DNA of 64,000 nucleotides from Janthinobacterium sp. FW305-129 (GCF_020858115.1 NZ_JACYMM010000006.1:124001-188000), one strand, 5' to 3'. Shown: positions 49,246-59,761, numbered from the stretch's first letter. Notes: generated by a model not told the origin, from the sequence alone. Translations and numbers: made by a program.

Positions 49246-50705
49246 GGGGGATTCTTTGCATTCTTGTCGAGAAAAGCGGCAGGCAGGAACAGCGCCAGGC
49301 AGCCCAGCAAACTCCACATCAAGGTGCTGGAGAACGAGACAAACATGGGAATCGCATTCAAGACCAGCACGATGATGATGAAGACCTTGGCGATGCCGCG
49401 ATGGCTCAACTGGATATTCTGCACTTTGTCGCCGCCATGGAAGGCGCTGCCGAACCAGGCGGCCATCTGGTCATAGGCGACGGGCACGGAGCGCGACCAG
49501 GTCATTTCCTCGCCGGTGAGCTCCGCCGCCAGCTTGGTCTGCCCCTGTTCGAATTCAAACACGCGCGTGTTGTCGCCGACGGCCACCTTCCAGTTGAAGG
49601 CGCCCGCCGCATACACGACCTGCGAGCCGTAGTCATACAGTTTGCGGTAGGTGGCGCCATCGAGCGTGCAGCTGGCGGCGTCCAAGGACGCCCAGCTGGG
49701 CCAGTTCGGCAGCACGTTCGAGCGCGACCAGCCCTCGTCCGTCTCCACCAGCCAGAAGAAGCCGGCGCGGGCGTTGTACAGCAGGTATTCGTTCCACTCG
49801 CTGCCCTCGTCGTCGGCGCGGCGCATCATGCCGATCACCGTGAAATCCACATTGCTGATCTTCGCGCTGGCGCCCAGCTCCAGCGTGATGTCGGCGTTGT
49901 CGTGCACCTGCTTGCCGATGGCCAGCACCTGCGCTTCCGGGCCGCTGGCGTCGAGCTGCGCGTGGCAGGCGGGGCACACCAGCTGCGCCGCCGCACCCGG
50001 CACATACTGGATGCCGCTGCCACAGGAGGGGCAGTCGAGCGCATCGAGTTTGCCGCGGTACTTGCCGGCGCTTTTGGCGATGGCGTCGTCGTCGCGCAGC
50101 AGCTGGCACTTTAAACTGTCCAGGGTGACGGCCACGCCCTGGTAGACGACCGGTTGCGGGCCATCCGTGTAGTCGAGCGTGACGAAGCTGGCGTAGTTGC
50201 GGAAGTCCGCCACCTGGATGCGCCAGCCGGCGCCCACCTTGAAGGGCAATTCGCCCTGGCCGGCGATGCATTCGGCATTGCGGATCTCGGCCGCCGTATA
50301 CGGTTCGCCGCAAATCGTGTAGCGCTTGCCCGGCGCCAGCTCGCCAAAGACGGGTAAGGTAGCTTGCGTGCTGCGCTCGCGCGTCAGCGTGTACAGGCCG
50401 GACGAGTCGCCCAGCCAGGCCGTGCTGGCGTCGTCGAACAGCAGATACCACTCGTTCCACGTGCCGGCGCTGTAGCGCTGCTGGATGCGCCCGACGACGG
50501 TGAAGTGCACGCCATCGTGCATGCCGGCCGTGCCGATCTGGATTGGCGAATAGTCTTCCAGGACGGCCGACATCTTGCCCACGTCCCTGACGGTATCGGC
50601 GTCCTTGAGGATGGTGCTGTGGCAGTACTCGCACACGGCGAGCACGGAAGCGTGCGAGCGGAAACGGACTTCCGCGCCGCAGCTGGGACAGGAAACAGTT
50701 TGCAT
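49242..50705 (-). CDS. DUF4178-domain membrane protein with zinc ribbons
   Basis: 487 aa. An N-terminal zinc ribbon (CPSCGAEVRF...CEYC) is followed by a DUF4178 domain (about 55-200, GRIQQRYSAGTWNEWYLLFDD), a second ribbon (CPSCGSGIQY...CPAC) and a second DUF4178 domain (about 270-420, WNEYLLYNARAGFFWLVE). Two hydrophobic helices close the protein (FIIIVLVLNAIPMFVSF, LMWSLLGCLALFLPAAFL). The biochemical role is unknown. DUF4178 genes often neighbour SPFH/YdjI-like and DUF350 genes, as here. Confidence 0.87.
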   Translation of the reverse strand: MQTVSCPSCGAEVRFRSHASVLAVCEYCHSTILKDADTVRDVGKMSAVLEDYSPIQIGTAGMHDGVHFTVVGRIQQRYSAGTWNEWYLLFDDASTAWLGDSSGLYTLTRERSTQATLPVFGELAPGKRYTICGEPYTAAEIRNAECIAGQGELPFKVGAGWRIQVADFRNYASFVTLDYTDGPQPVVYQGVAVTLDSLKCQLLRDDDAIAKSAGKYRGKLDALDCPSCGSGIQYVPGAAAQLVCPACHAQLDASGPEAQVLAIGKQVHDNADITLELGASAKISNVDFTVIGMMRRADDEGSEWNEYLLYNARAGFFWLVETDEGWSRSNVLPNWPSWASLDAASCTLDGATYRKLYDYGSQVVYAAGAFNWKVAVGDNTRVFEFEQGQTKLAAELTGEEMTWSRSVPVAYDQMAAWFGSAFHGGDKVQNIQLSHRGIAKVFIIIVLVLNAIPMFVSFSSTLMWSLLGCLALFLPAAFLDKNAKNPP

Positions 50706-50725
50706 GCAGTCGTATTTCGCCCTAA

Positions 50726-51766
50726 TCAGCCGATCAGTTTTTTCAGCAGCTCAGCCTTGGCGCCGTCGTAGTCGGCCGGCGAGATGAGCCCCTTGTCCAG
50801 TAAACCCTTGAGTTTTTCCAGGCGCGCCTCGATCGGTTCTTCCGCGGGAGCCGGTGGCGCCGCAGGTGACGCGGCGGGCGCCGGCTGCTGCAGCGCACCG
50901 CCCATGCTTTGCGCCATCACCTGGCCGATCGACAGCCCGGCGCCGAGGCCTGCGCCGATACCGGCCATGCCGCCTTCGTTCTGCGCCGCCAGCGGGATCG
51001 CGTTGGCCACCTGGAATTTGGTGTAGCCGCTCATCTTGTCGGCGCCCAGGCCGCCCTTCATGCCGGCGGAAATACGCTCGTCGAGCGCCGCCTGCAATTC
51101 CTCGGGCAGGCTGATGCTGGCCACGTTGAATTCATCGAGGCCCACGCCGTAGCGGGCAAACGCCTGCGCCAGGCCATCCTTGACCTCTTGCGCCATCAGC
51201 GCCTGGTTGGCCGCCATGTCGAGGAAGGGGACATTCGCGCCGCCCAGCGAGCTGGCCATGCTCGACATCAGAATGCCGCGCAGTTGATCTTCCACCTCGT
51301 CGCGCGTATAGACTTCGCGCGTGCCGCTGATCTCCGTGAAGAAGGTGCGGGCGTCGGCGATGCGGTACGAATACATGCCGAAGGCGCGCACGCGGATCAT
51401 GTCGAAATCCTTGTCGCGGATGGTGATCGGCTGCGGCGTGCCCCACTTGCGGCCCGTCTGCACGCGGGTGCTGAAGTAATACACGTCCGACTTGAAGGGC
51501 GAGTCGAACAGCTTGTCCCAGTTTTTCAGGTTGGTCAGCAACGGTAACGTTTGCGTCGTCAGCTTGTGCGTGCCGGGACCGAAGACGTCGGCGATCTTGC
51601 CTTCATTGACGAAGACGGCGACCTGCGATTCGCGCACATTCAGGATGGCGCCGTTCTGGATCTCGAAATCCTGCATGGGGAAGCGCCAGGCCAGCACGCC
51701 TTCCGTCTCTTCGTTCCACTGCAGTACGTCGATAAACTGCTTCTTGATAAAGCTGCCGAGGCTCAT
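50726..51766 (-). CDS. SPFH/band-7-like protein with C-terminal SHOCT domain
   Basis: About 346 aa, related to the YdjI virion-core/SPFH-like family: GSFIKKQFIDVLQWNEETEGVLAWRFPMQDFEIQNGAILNVRESQ opens the protein, a prohibitin-like body follows, then a low-complexity Ala/Pro linker and a C-terminal SHOCT module (RLEKLKGLLDKGLISPADYDGAKAELLKKL). Such proteins form membrane-associated scaffolds. The start at 51766 has AAGGAC upstream; a frame to 51955 encodes only DUF350 shadow sequence. It lies 20 bp from the DUF4178 gene. Confidence 0.88.
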   Translation of the reverse strand: MSLGSFIKKQFIDVLQWNEETEGVLAWRFPMQDFEIQNGAILNVRESQVAVFVNEGKIADVFGPGTHKLTTQTLPLLTNLKNWDKLFDSPFKSDVYYFSTRVQTGRKWGTPQPITIRDKDFDMIRVRAFGMYSYRIADARTFFTEISGTREVYTRDEVEDQLRGILMSSMASSLGGANVPFLDMAANQALMAQEVKDGLAQAFARYGVGLDEFNVASISLPEELQAALDERISAGMKGGLGADKMSGYTKFQVANAIPLAAQNEGGMAGIGAGLGAGLSIGQVMAQSMGGALQQPAPAASPAAPPAPAEEPIEARLEKLKGLLDKGLISPADYDGAKAELLKKLIG

Positions 51767-51797
51767 GATGGATGTCCTTGAATAAGATAAAGCGGTG

Positions 51798-52184
51798 TCA
51801 GGAAATGCAGGCGGCGTTGATGGCGCCGATCGACAGTGAAATGGCGCCCAGCAGGCCGCCGAAAGCGCTGTTGTTCGATTCGATCTGATCCTTCGACATG
51901 CGCAGCAGGCGCGTGGTGACCACATAGGCGAGCAATTGCACCACCATGGCGCCAAAGGCCCAGGCGAAGAATTGCTGGTAGTCGGCCGTGTGCATCAGGG
52001 ACGAGGCGATGGTGGCGGAAAAGCCCAGCAGTGCGCCGCCCAGCGACAGGGCCGCCGCCTGATTGCCCTGGCGGATCAGCAGCACTTCGTTATACGGCGT
52101 GACGCGCGTGTAGATGATAAAAAAGGCAATCAGCAGCGCGGCGGCCAGTATAAGATGGATCAGATAGTTTAGGATGGCGGGCAC
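51798..52184 (-). CDS. DUF350 membrane protein
   Basis: 128 aa with four hydrophobic helices in two similar pairs, a DUF350 (YjfL-type) protein. Charged residues between helices (TRVTPYNEVLLIRQGNQAAA) are characteristic. In E. coli the relative YjfL sits with a PspA-like protein and an ATP-grasp polyamine-conjugating enzyme homologue. Here it is first in the minus-strand operon, divergent from the aminopropyltransferase across 59 bp. Confidence 0.88.
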   Translation of the reverse strand: MPAILNYLIHLILAAALLIAFFIIYTRVTPYNEVLLIRQGNQAAALSLGGALLGFSATIASSLMHTADYQQFFAWAFGAMVVQLLAYVVTTRLLRMSKDQIESNNSAFGGLLGAISLSIGAINAACIS

Positions 52185-52243
52185 GGCTTTCCTCGCAATG
52201 AGTATTTGATAACGTCAACGCATATTAGAACAAAAAAAGTCCA

Positions 52244-53755
52244 ATGAACAAAAAGATTCTGATTTTGTCCGTCTTCGTGGTCGCCTCCTGCGGCCTCGCG
52301 TATGAACTGATCGCCGGCGCCATGTCCAGCTACCTGCTTGGCGACTCGATCCTGCAGTTTTCCACCATCATCGGCTGCTACCTGTTTGCCATGGGGGTGG
52401 GTGCTCACTTTTCCAAGTATGTGCGGGACGACGACGTGCTCTCGCGCTTCGTCGACATCGAACTGGCCGTGGGCCTGATCGGCGGCCTGTCGGCCGCCAT
52501 CCTGTTCATGACGTTTTCGTGGATGGCCGCGCCATTTCGCACCCTATTGTATGTGATGGTGTTCCTGATCGGCGCACTGGTCGGCATGGAAGTGCCGCTG
52601 GTGATGCGCGCGCTGAACTCGCGCCAGACGGAATTTTCCGAGCTGGTCAGCCGCGTGCTGACCTTCGATTACCTGGGCGCGCTGGCCGTCTCCCTGCTGT
52701 TCCCGCTGGTGCTGTCGCCCTACCTGGGACTGGTGCGCACGGGCTTTTTGTTCGGCATGCTCAACGTGGGCGTGGGCCTGTGGACGATCTGGGTGTTCCG
52801 CGCGGAGCTGAAGAACCTCACGGGGCGCTTCCTGCGCGCCTGCGCCGTGATGCTGGTGCTGGTCGCCGGCTTTGCCATGTCCGACCGCATGGTGGCCTGG
52901 GGCGAGCACGGCCTGTTCGGCGACCAGATCGTGTATTCCACCACCACGCCCTACCAGCGCCTGGTGATTACGCGCTGGAAGGACGATACGCGCCTGTACA
53001 TCAACGGCAACCTGCAGTTTTCCTCGCGCGACGAGTACCGCTACCACGAGGCGCTGGTGCACCCCGTGCTCGAAGCGCTGCCGTGGGCGCGCCGCGTGCT
53101 GGTGCTGGGCGGCGGAGATGGCCTGGCGCTGCGCGAAATCCTCCGTTATCCACAGGTCGAACACGTCACCGTGGTCGACCTCGACCCCGCCATGACGGCC
53201 GCTTTTACCACGCGCCCGGAACTGGCAAAGTTAAATAACAACGCGTTCTCGGACAAGCGCGTCACCGTCGTCAATGCTGATGCCGCCGTCTGGCTGCGCA
53301 ACAATGGCGACATGTTCGACGCGGCCATCGTCGATTTCCCCGACCCGTCCAGCTTCGCGCTCGGCAAGCTGTATTCGGTGCCGTTCTACGACCTGGTGAA
53401 AAAGCACCTGGCCGCCAAGGGCCTGATGGTGGTGCAATCGACCTCGCCCTTCTTTGCCCCGCACGCCTATTGGACCATCAATTCGACCCTGCGCGAAGTG
53501 GGCATGCGCACCTGGCCTTATCACGCCTATGTGCCCTCGTTCGGCGAATGGGGTTTTATCCTTGCCTCGCCCCAGCTCGATTACGTGCCGCCGACGAAAT
53601 ACCGCCTGCCGATGCGCTACCTGAATGCGGACACCACGCGCGAGATGTTCATCTTCCCGCCCGACATGCAGCCGCTGCCGATGGCGCCGAACCGCTTGAA
53701 TACCCAGTCGCTCGTGCATGAATTCGAGCAGGACTGGAACCGGGTGATCCGCTGA
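52244..53755 (+). CDS. Membrane-anchored polyamine aminopropyltransferase (spermidine synthase-like)
   Basis: 503 aa. The N-terminal half has about six to seven hydrophobic helices (residues 5-215); the C-terminal half is a spermidine-synthase fold with RVLVLGGGDGLALREILRYPQVEHVTVVDLDP (decarboxylated AdoMet binding) and AIVDFPDPSSFALGKLYSVPFYDLVKKHL. It transfers aminopropyl groups from the product of speD, so the two gene strands form one pathway. Coupled (TGATG) to the next gene. The acceptor may be a diamine or a membrane-associated substrate; unknown. Confidence 0.9.
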   Translation: MNKKILILSVFVVASCGLAYELIAGAMSSYLLGDSILQFSTIIGCYLFAMGVGAHFSKYVRDDDVLSRFVDIELAVGLIGGLSAAILFMTFSWMAAPFRTLLYVMVFLIGALVGMEVPLVMRALNSRQTEFSELVSRVLTFDYLGALAVSLLFPLVLSPYLGLVRTGFLFGMLNVGVGLWTIWVFRAELKNLTGRFLRACAVMLVLVAGFAMSDRMVAWGEHGLFGDQIVYSTTTPYQRLVITRWKDDTRLYINGNLQFSSRDEYRYHEALVHPVLEALPWARRVLVLGGGDGLALREILRYPQVEHVTVVDLDPAMTAAFTTRPELAKLNNNAFSDKRVTVVNADAAVWLRNNGDMFDAAIVDFPDPSSFALGKLYSVPFYDLVKKHLAAKGLMVVQSTSPFFAPHAYWTINSTLREVGMRTWPYHAYVPSFGEWGFILASPQLDYVPPTKYRLPMRYLNADTTREMFIFPPDMQPLPMAPNRLNTQSLVHEFEQDWNRVIR

Positions 53756-55386
53756 TGCAGCGCCGCTCCTTCATGTTGTGGGCCGCTGGCGGCACGGCGG
53801 CGGCCGCAGCCGGCATCGGCAGCATCGCCGCGTATCTGCGCTGGCAGGAAATCACGCCCAAGGTACTGTATCCGGGCCGCAGCGAGGGGCATTATTTGCG
53901 CAAGCTGCTGCGCGAGCGCACGGCGCTGCCGCCGCCTACACGCACCTTGAGCACCGACGTGGCCATCCTCGGCTCCGGCATCGCGGGCCTGACGGCCGCC
54001 TGGCGCCTGAACAAGCTGGGGCACGGGGACTTTCTCATGATCGATGGCCCGCAGCCGTATGGCAACGCGGCCGGCGGCCACTTCGGCGACCTCGCTTATC
54101 CGACCGGTGGTCATTACCTGCCGCTGCCGTCGCCCGAATCGACCCATGTGCGCGAGATCCTGTTCGACCTGGGGATCATCGAGCGCGACCCGCAGGCGGA
54201 AAAGCCATATTACGACGAGCGCTACATCCTGCACGCGCCGGAAGAGCGATTGCTGTTCAACGGCCACTGGCAGGACGGCTTCATTCCCACCGAAGGAGTG
54301 TCGCCTGCGGAACTGGCGCAGCATGAACGCTTCTTTGCCGAGGTGCGGCGTTTGCGCCAGGCGCATGGCAACGATGGCAAGCGCGTCTTCGTCTTTCCTA
54401 CCGTGGAGTCGTCGCAAGATCCGGCCTGGCAGGCGCTCGACACCATCACCTTGAAGCAGTGGATGGAGCGCGAAGGCTATACCTCGCCTACCCTGCACTG
54501 GTATCTGAACTACTGCTGCCGCGACGATTACGGCACGCGCTACGACCAGGTCTCGGCCTGGGCCGGCCTGCATTACTATTGCAGCCGCTGGGGCCAGGCG
54601 GCCAACGCAGGCAATGGCGCCTGGCTGACCTGGCCGGGCGGCATGCAACCGGTCGCCACGGCCATGGAGCAGGCCTCTGGTGTCAAACGTCATGTGGGCA
54701 CGGTGGTTTCCGTGCAGACGACGGAGCAGGGCGTGGAGGCGCTGTGCCTGGAACTGGTCGATGGCCAGCCGCGCACCTATCTGGTCAAGGCGCGCAAGGC
54801 CATCTGCGCCATGCCTTTGTACGTGGCATCGCGCGTGGTGAAGAACATCGCCGAGTATGGCTTTGACGCGAAACGCGATACGCCCGCGTATGCGCCGTGG
54901 CTGGTGGCGAATTTTCTACTGAAACGCTTTCCCGAGGAACTGCCGCATGCGCCCCTGTGCTGGGACAACGTGGTGTACCAGGAACCGGGCCTAGGCTACG
55001 TCGTCTCGACCCACCAGGATATCCGCGTGCGTCCGCCCGAGAAAACCGTCTTCAGCGCCTACGTGGCCCTGTCCGACCGCACGCCGCAGCAAGCGCGCAA
55101 GTGGCTCGACACGGCCAGCCCCGAAGAACTGCTGGCGCTGGCCAGCGTCGATTTAAAGACGGCGTATGGACGCGATTTTGCCAGCTGCGTCGAGCGCGTC
55201 GACATCACCGTGCGCGGTCACGCCATGGCGGCGCCCTTGCCGGGATTTCGCAGCAACGCGGGCTTGAAGGCCTTGCGCGAGCACGACGGCGCCATCCTGT
55301 TCGCGCATGCGGATTTGTCGGGCTTTTCCGTGTTCGAGGAAGCGGCGTGGTGGGGGGACCGCGCTGCGCGATTAGCCTCCGCATAA
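53755..55386 (+). CDS. Tat-type exported FAD-dependent amine oxidase-like protein
   Basis: 543 aa. The N-terminus MQRRSFMLWAAGGTAAAAAGIG fits a twin-arginine signal or anchor. The FAD-binding DVAILGSGIAGLTAAWRLNKLG follows near residue 70, and the C-terminal SGFSVFEEAAWWGDRAA is the second flavin contact of the amine-oxidase superfamily. Coupled to the aminopropyltransferase gene by a one-base overlap. The likely substrate is a polyamine or aminopropylated product in the periplasm, but this rests on context. Confidence 0.86.
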   Translation: MQRRSFMLWAAGGTAAAAAGIGSIAAYLRWQEITPKVLYPGRSEGHYLRKLLRERTALPPPTRTLSTDVAILGSGIAGLTAAWRLNKLGHGDFLMIDGPQPYGNAAGGHFGDLAYPTGGHYLPLPSPESTHVREILFDLGIIERDPQAEKPYYDERYILHAPEERLLFNGHWQDGFIPTEGVSPAELAQHERFFAEVRRLRQAHGNDGKRVFVFPTVESSQDPAWQALDTITLKQWMEREGYTSPTLHWYLNYCCRDDYGTRYDQVSAWAGLHYYCSRWGQAANAGNGAWLTWPGGMQPVATAMEQASGVKRHVGTVVSVQTTEQGVEALCLELVDGQPRTYLVKARKAICAMPLYVASRVVKNIAEYGFDAKRDTPAYAPWLVANFLLKRFPEELPHAPLCWDNVVYQEPGLGYVVSTHQDIRVRPPEKTVFSAYVALSDRTPQQARKWLDTASPEELLALASVDLKTAYGRDFASCVERVDITVRGHAMAAPLPGFRSNAGLKALREHDGAILFAHADLSGFSVFEEAAWWGDRAARLASA

Positions 55387-55410
55387 AAAAGGCCGGCGCG
55401 AACGCCGGCC
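55385..55410 (-). terminator. Terminator of the sugar importer operon
   Basis: An 8-bp GC stem (55391-55398 with 55403-55410, CGAA loop) with an A run on its left, i.e. T run on the minus strand, 41 bp past the gguB stop. Confidence 0.88.
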
Positions 55411-55450
55411 AGAGCCCCCTAAGGCTCGAACCTGTGCTTCCTTGTTCTTC

Positions 55451-56665
55451 TCATTTATTTTTATTAATCACGTCGATGAAGACGGCTGCCAGCAGCACCA
55501 GGCCCTTGATCACCTGCTGGTAATCGATGCCGATGCCCATGATGGACATGCCGTTGTTCATCACGCCCATGATGAAGGCGCCGATGACGGCTCCCATCAC
55601 CTTGCCCACGCCGCCCGAGGCCGAGGCGCCGCCGATGAAGCAGGCGGCGATCACGTCCAGCTCGAAGCCCGTGCCCGCCTTCGGCGTGGCCGTGTTCAGG
55701 CGCGCCGCGAAGATCAGGCCGGCCAGCGCGGCCAGCATGCCCATGTTGACGAAGGTGTAGAAGCTGACCCGTTCCGTCTTGATGCCGGACAGGCGCGCCG
55801 CCTTCTCGTTGCCGCCCACGGCGTACACGCGGCGGCCCAGCACGGTGCGGTTGGTGATGAAGGTGTAGGCGACGATGAGCAGCGACATCACGGCCAGCAC
55901 GTTGGGGAAACCGCGGTACGACGCCAGCAGGTAGCTGAAATACACCATCACGGCAGCGAACACGCCGTTTTTCAACAGGAAGAACGCGCGCGGCTCGTTT
56001 TCCATGCCGTGTTTCAGTTGCTTGGCGCGGCTGCGCAGCGAGGTGACGATCAGTGCCACGGCGGCGATCACGCCCAGCAGCAGCGAGAAGCCGCGCAGGT
56101 TGTCGCCGCCGAACGGGTCGGGCAGGAAGCCGGAGCTGAGCATCTGGAAGCCTTCCGGGAAGGGGCCGACCGACTGGCCAGCCAGCAGCGCCAGGGTCAG
56201 GCCCTTGAAGACCAGCATACCGGCCAGGGTGACGATGAAGGACGGGATTTTAAAGAAGGCGACGAAATAGCCTTGCGCGCCGCCGATGACGGCACCGGCC
56301 AGCAGGCAGAGGATGCTGGCCGCGACAAAGTTCATCTCGTAGTTGACGATCAATACCGCCGCCAGCGCGCCGACGAAGCCGACCACCGAGCCGACCGACA
56401 AATCGATATGGCCGGCCACGATGACCATCAGCATGCCCAGCGCCATGATGACGATGTAGCTGTTTTGCAGCACCAGGTTCGTCAGGTTCAGCGGCTGCAT
56501 CAGGGTGCCGTCCGTCATGTACTGGAAAAAGCCCATGATGACGATCAGCGAGAGCAGCATGCCGTAGTCGCGCATATTGTTTTTCAGGAAGCCGGCATAG
56601 CTTTTCGCTTGCGGCGCGGCCGCTGGCGCGCCTGCCGCCGCTCCCGCTGTCAGTTTATTGTCCAT
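55451..56665 (-). CDS. gguB: Multiple-monosaccharide ABC transporter permease
   Basis: Inner-membrane permease of 404 aa with about ten helices, of the MmsB/GguB type (longer than RbsC). Landmarks: [41 protein letters not shown] and [44 protein letters not shown]. It overlaps the ATPase gene by 11 bp, indicating coupling. Part of a ChvE-GguA-GguB importer for pentoses and hexoses such as xylose, arabinose, galactose and glucose. Confidence 0.94.
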   Translation of the reverse strand: MDNKLTAGAAAGAPAAAPQAKSYAGFLKNNMRDYGMLLSLIVIMGFFQYMTDGTLMQPLNLTNLVLQNSYIVIMALGMLMVIVAGHIDLSVGSVVGFVGALAAVLIVNYEMNFVAASILCLLAGAVIGGAQGYFVAFFKIPSFIVTLAGMLVFKGLTLALLAGQSVGPFPEGFQMLSSGFLPDPFGGDNLRGFSLLLGVIAAVALIVTSLRSRAKQLKHGMENEPRAFFLLKNGVFAAVMVYFSYLLASYRGFPNVLAVMSLLIVAYTFITNRTVLGRRVYAVGGNEKAARLSGIKTERVSFYTFVNMGMLAALAGLIFAARLNTATPKAGTGFELDVIAACFIGGASASGGVGKVMGAVIGAFIMGVMNNGMSIMGIGIDYQQVIKGLVLLAAVFIDVINKNK

Positions 56666-58196
56666 TGTTTTCTCCGTGTGTAACGATCGCGCGCATGATG
56701 CGTTCCTGCGATGCTTCTGCCGCGCTCAGTTCTGCCGCGAAGCGGCCTTCGTTCATGACATAGATCCGGTCGCACATGCCCAGCAATTCCGGCATTTCCG
56801 AGGAAATCATGATGATGCATTTGCCTTCGGCGGCCAGCTCGCTGATGATGCTGTAGATCTCGTACTTGGCGCCCACGTCGATGCCGCGGCTCGGTTCATC
56901 GAGGATCAGCACGTCGGGGCGCGAAAACAGCCATTTCGCCAGCACCACTTTCTGCTGGTTGCCGCCGGACAGGTTGACCACCTTCTGCGCCACGCTCGAG
57001 CAACGGGTCTTGAGCTTGCGGTGGAACTCCTCGGCCACGCTGAATTCACGCTGCTCGTCGATGACCATGTGCCGCGAAATCGCGTCCAGGTTGGCCAGGC
57101 TGGTGTTCTTCTGGATGTCTTCCTCGAGGATCAGGCCCAGGCCCTTGCGGTCTTCCGTGACGTACGCGAGGCCGTGGGCGATCGCCTTGCCGATGGTGCT
57201 GACGTCGATTTCCTGGCCATGCTTGAGCACCGTGCCGCTGATGCGCTGGCCGTAGGCGCGCCCGAAGAGGCTCATCGCCAGTTCCGTGCGCCCGGAGCCC
57301 ATCAAGCCGGCGATGCCGATGATCTCGCCCTTTTTCGCGTGCATATTGATGCCCTTGATGACGGGGCGGTCGGCATGCTCGGGATGGAAGACGCGCCAGT
57401 CGCGCACTTCAAAAATGGTCTCGCCGATGGTGGGCGTGCGCGGCGGATAGCGGTCGGCCATCTCGCGACCGACCATCTTTTCGATGATGCGGTCTTCGCT
57501 GACGGGCTCCGTGCGGCAGTCGAAACTGTCGACCGTGTTCCCGTCGCGCAGCACCGTGATGGCGTCGGCGACCCGTGAAATTTCATTGAGCTTGTGCGAA
57601 ATCAGGATCGAGGCGATGCCCTGGGCTTTCAGGCCCAGCAGCAGGTCGAGCAGGGCCGCGCTGTCGCTTTCGTTCAGGCTGGCCGTCGGCTCGTCGAGGA
57701 TCAAGAGCTTGACGTCCTTGCACAGCGCCTTGGCGATTTCGATCAGCTGCTGCTTGCCCACGCCCAGATTGGTGATCAGGGTGTCGGGGGACTCTTTCAG
57801 CCCGACTTTCTGCAGCAGTTCGCGCGTCTTCGCTTGCGCGTATTCCCAGTCGATGACGCCCATGCGGGACGGTTCGTTGCCGAGGAATATATTCTCGGCG
57901 ATCGACAGCTGGGGCACCAGCGCCAGTTCCTGGTGGATGATGATGATGCCGATTTCTTCGCTGTCCTTGATGCCGCGGAAGTGCCGCGTCTGGCCCAGGT
58001 AATCGATGTCGCCCGTATAGCTGCCATGGCCGTAGACGCCGCTCAGCACTTTCATCAGGGTCGATTTGCCGGCGCCGTTTTCGCCGACGATGGCGTGAAT
58101 CTCGCCGCTGCGTACCCGCAGGTTGACATTGTCGAGCGCAACGACGCCCGGGAATGTTTTGCGTATCCCGCGCATTTCCAGGATAGTGTTCGTCAT
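56655..58196 (-). CDS. gguA: Multiple-monosaccharide ABC transporter ATPase (two ABC domains)
   Basis: 513 aa with two fused ATPase domains. The first has Walker [17 protein letters not shown] and Walker [15 protein letters not shown]. The second has the degenerate Walker [21 protein letters not shown] and a normal [15 protein letters not shown] and [19 protein letters not shown], as is usual for RbsA/XylG/MmsA proteins. The gene follows chvE with a 113-bp gap containing a hairpin. Confidence 0.94.
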   Translation of the reverse strand: MTNTILEMRGIRKTFPGVVALDNVNLRVRSGEIHAIVGENGAGKSTLMKVLSGVYGHGSYTGDIDYLGQTRHFRGIKDSEEIGIIIIHQELALVPQLSIAENIFLGNEPSRMGVIDWEYAQAKTRELLQKVGLKESPDTLITNLGVGKQQLIEIAKALCKDVKLLILDEPTASLNESDSAALLDLLLGLKAQGIASILISHKLNEISRVADAITVLRDGNTVDSFDCRTEPVSEDRIIEKMVGREMADRYPPRTPTIGETIFEVRDWRVFHPEHADRPVIKGINMHAKKGEIIGIAGLMGSGRTELAMSLFGRAYGQRISGTVLKHGQEIDVSTIGKAIAHGLAYVTEDRKGLGLILEEDIQKNTSLANLDAISRHMVIDEQREFSVAEEFHRKLKTRCSSVAQKVVNLSGGNQQKVVLAKWLFSRPDVLILDEPSRGIDVGAKYEIYSIISELAAEGKCIIMISSEMPELLGMCDRIYVMNEGRFAAELSAAEASQERIMRAIVTHGENNGQ

Positions 58197-58271
58197 ATAA
58201 CCTCTCTGGCACGGCCGCGCTGGTGGGCAGCGGTCGTGCGGCAGTCTTGTTCTTGATCGTGCGTGAAGCGA

Positions 58272-58294
58272 AAGGCCCGGCAGTGCCGGGCCTT
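58272..58294 (-). other. Hairpin between chvE and gguA
   Basis: An 11-bp perfect inverted repeat (58272-58282 and 58284-58294) lies just after the chvE stop. It probably stabilises chvE mRNA, giving more binding protein than transporter. Confidence 0.65.
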
Positions 58295-58309
58295 CAGTAC
58301 CTTGGACGC

Positions 58310-59386
58310 TTATTTCACTTGCGCTTCCGTGTAGTAGCCGCTGCCGGTGACGAGCACCTGCTTCCAGTTCGCCTTGTCGACGGTGACTGGTTTGAGCAGG
58401 TAGGACGGCACGACCTTCACGCCGTTGTTATAGGTCTTGGTATCGTTGACGGTCGGCGTCTTGCCGCTCATCATGGCGTCGACCATGTTGGCCGTCACCT
58501 TGGCCAGTTCGCGGGTGTCCTTGAACACGGTCGATGCCTGTTCGCCGCGGATGATCGATTTCACCGACGGGATTTCCGCATCCTGGCCCGTGACGACGGG
58601 GAACGGTTGTTTCGGCGTGCCGTAGCCGACGCCCTTGAGCGAGGACAGGATGCCGATGCTCAAGCCGTCATACGGCGACAGCACCGCGTCGACGCGCGCA
58701 TTGCCGTAGTAGGCGCTGAGCAGATTGTCCATGCGCGCCTGCGCCACAGCGCCGTCCCAGCGCAGGGTGGCGACCTTTTCCATGCCCATCTGCTTCGAGC
58801 GCACCACCAGCTTGCCGCTGTCGATGTACGGTTTCAGCACCGACAGCGCGCCGTTGTAGAAGAAGTGCGCATTGTTGTCGTCGGCCGAGCCGCCGAACAG
58901 TTCGATATTGAACGGGCCCTTGCCTTCCTTGAGTTTCAGCGCCGATTCGATATAGCCCGCTTGCAGCACGCCGACCTGGAAGTTGTCGAAGGTGGCGTAG
59001 TAATCGATGTTTTTCGTGCCGCGGATCAGGCGGTCATACGAAATGACCTTGATGCCCTTGTCGGCCGCCTTTTGCAGCACGTTCGACAAGGTGGTGCCGT
59101 CGATGGCGGCGATCACCAGCACCTTGGCGCCCTTGGTGATCATGTTTTCCACCTGCGCCAGCTGGTTCGGGATGTCGTCGTCGGCAAACTGCAAGTCCGT
59201 CTTGTAGCCGCGCTCCTTGAATACCTTGACCATGTTGTCGCCGTCGGCGATCCAGCGCATGGACGATTTGGTCGGCATCGAGATGCCGATCGCGCCCTTG
59301 TCGGCGGCGCTTGCCACGGGCATTGCCGCCATGCCGGAGATGGCCAGCGCCAGGCTCGCGGTCAGCATTTTCATTGTTGTTTTCAT
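58310..59386 (-). CDS. chvE: Periplasmic multiple-monosaccharide-binding protein (ChvE-like)
   Basis: 358 aa with a signal peptide (1 to about 27, cleavage ASA-A). The mature protein starts [26 protein letters not shown] and continues [40 protein letters not shown] and [26 protein letters not shown], nearly the ChvE pattern. It binds aldopyranoses and feeds GguAB. First gene of the minus-strand operon and divergent from the xylose oxidation genes. Confidence 0.94.
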   Translation of the reverse strand: MKTTMKMLTASLALAISGMAAMPVASAADKGAIGISMPTKSSMRWIADGDNMVKVFKERGYKTDLQFADDDIPNQLAQVENMITKGAKVLVIAAIDGTTLSNVLQKAADKGIKVISYDRLIRGTKNIDYYATFDNFQVGVLQAGYIESALKLKEGKGPFNIELFGGSADDNNAHFFYNGALSVLKPYIDSGKLVVRSKQMGMEKVATLRWDGAVAQARMDNLLSAYYGNARVDAVLSPYDGLSIGILSSLKGVGYGTPKQPFPVVTGQDAEIPSVKSIIRGEQASTVFKDTRELAKVTANMVDAMMSGKTPTVNDTKTYNNGVKVVPSYLLKPVTVDKANWKQVLVTGSGYYTEAQVK

Positions 59387-59522
59387 TTCAGGTCTCCACC
59401 GTCTTCGATAGTTGAATGTGCCAGGGCCGTCGTCCAGCGGGCGGGCTCCGTGCGGATGGCCGATTGCAGGCCACGGCTGATACTAGTTTGTCCATCCATC
59501 CCTCACCAATCACTTTTTTCGC

Positions 59523-59557
59523 ATTGGCGATATCCAAAACGGTATCGATAAGCCAAT
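59523..59557. promoter_or_regulatory. Large palindrome, probable operator in the divergent sugar-gene region
   Basis: The outer arms ATTGGC (59523-59528) and GCCAAT (59552-59557) and the inner arms CGATATCC (59528-59535) and CGGTATCG (59540-59547) give nested dyad symmetry. The 375-bp gap between chvE and the xyl operon holds no gene, and this site would let one regulator control both sides. The regulator gene is not in the window. Confidence 0.45.
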
Positions 59558-59761
59558 TGATGCAATGCGCCATTGCGCCCCTTTGCGCCTGCCGGCAGGG
59601 CGGGAACGGGGGCCGGGCGGCGGCTTTTTTTGGTGCGCTGCAATACCAATAATCATCATCCAATTTGGTGATTTTCGTAATTGCGGCGACACAGGGGGGC
59701 GCGCAGAATCGCTCCGAACTTGACCAATTGCCTTCTCATCACGACCCTTTGAAAGCTTGCC

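Noticed and set aside
55411..55440. Possible tRNA fragment (GGCTCGAACCTGTGC-like T-arm)
   Set aside because: No acceptor stem, anticodon arm or D-arm can be folded around it.
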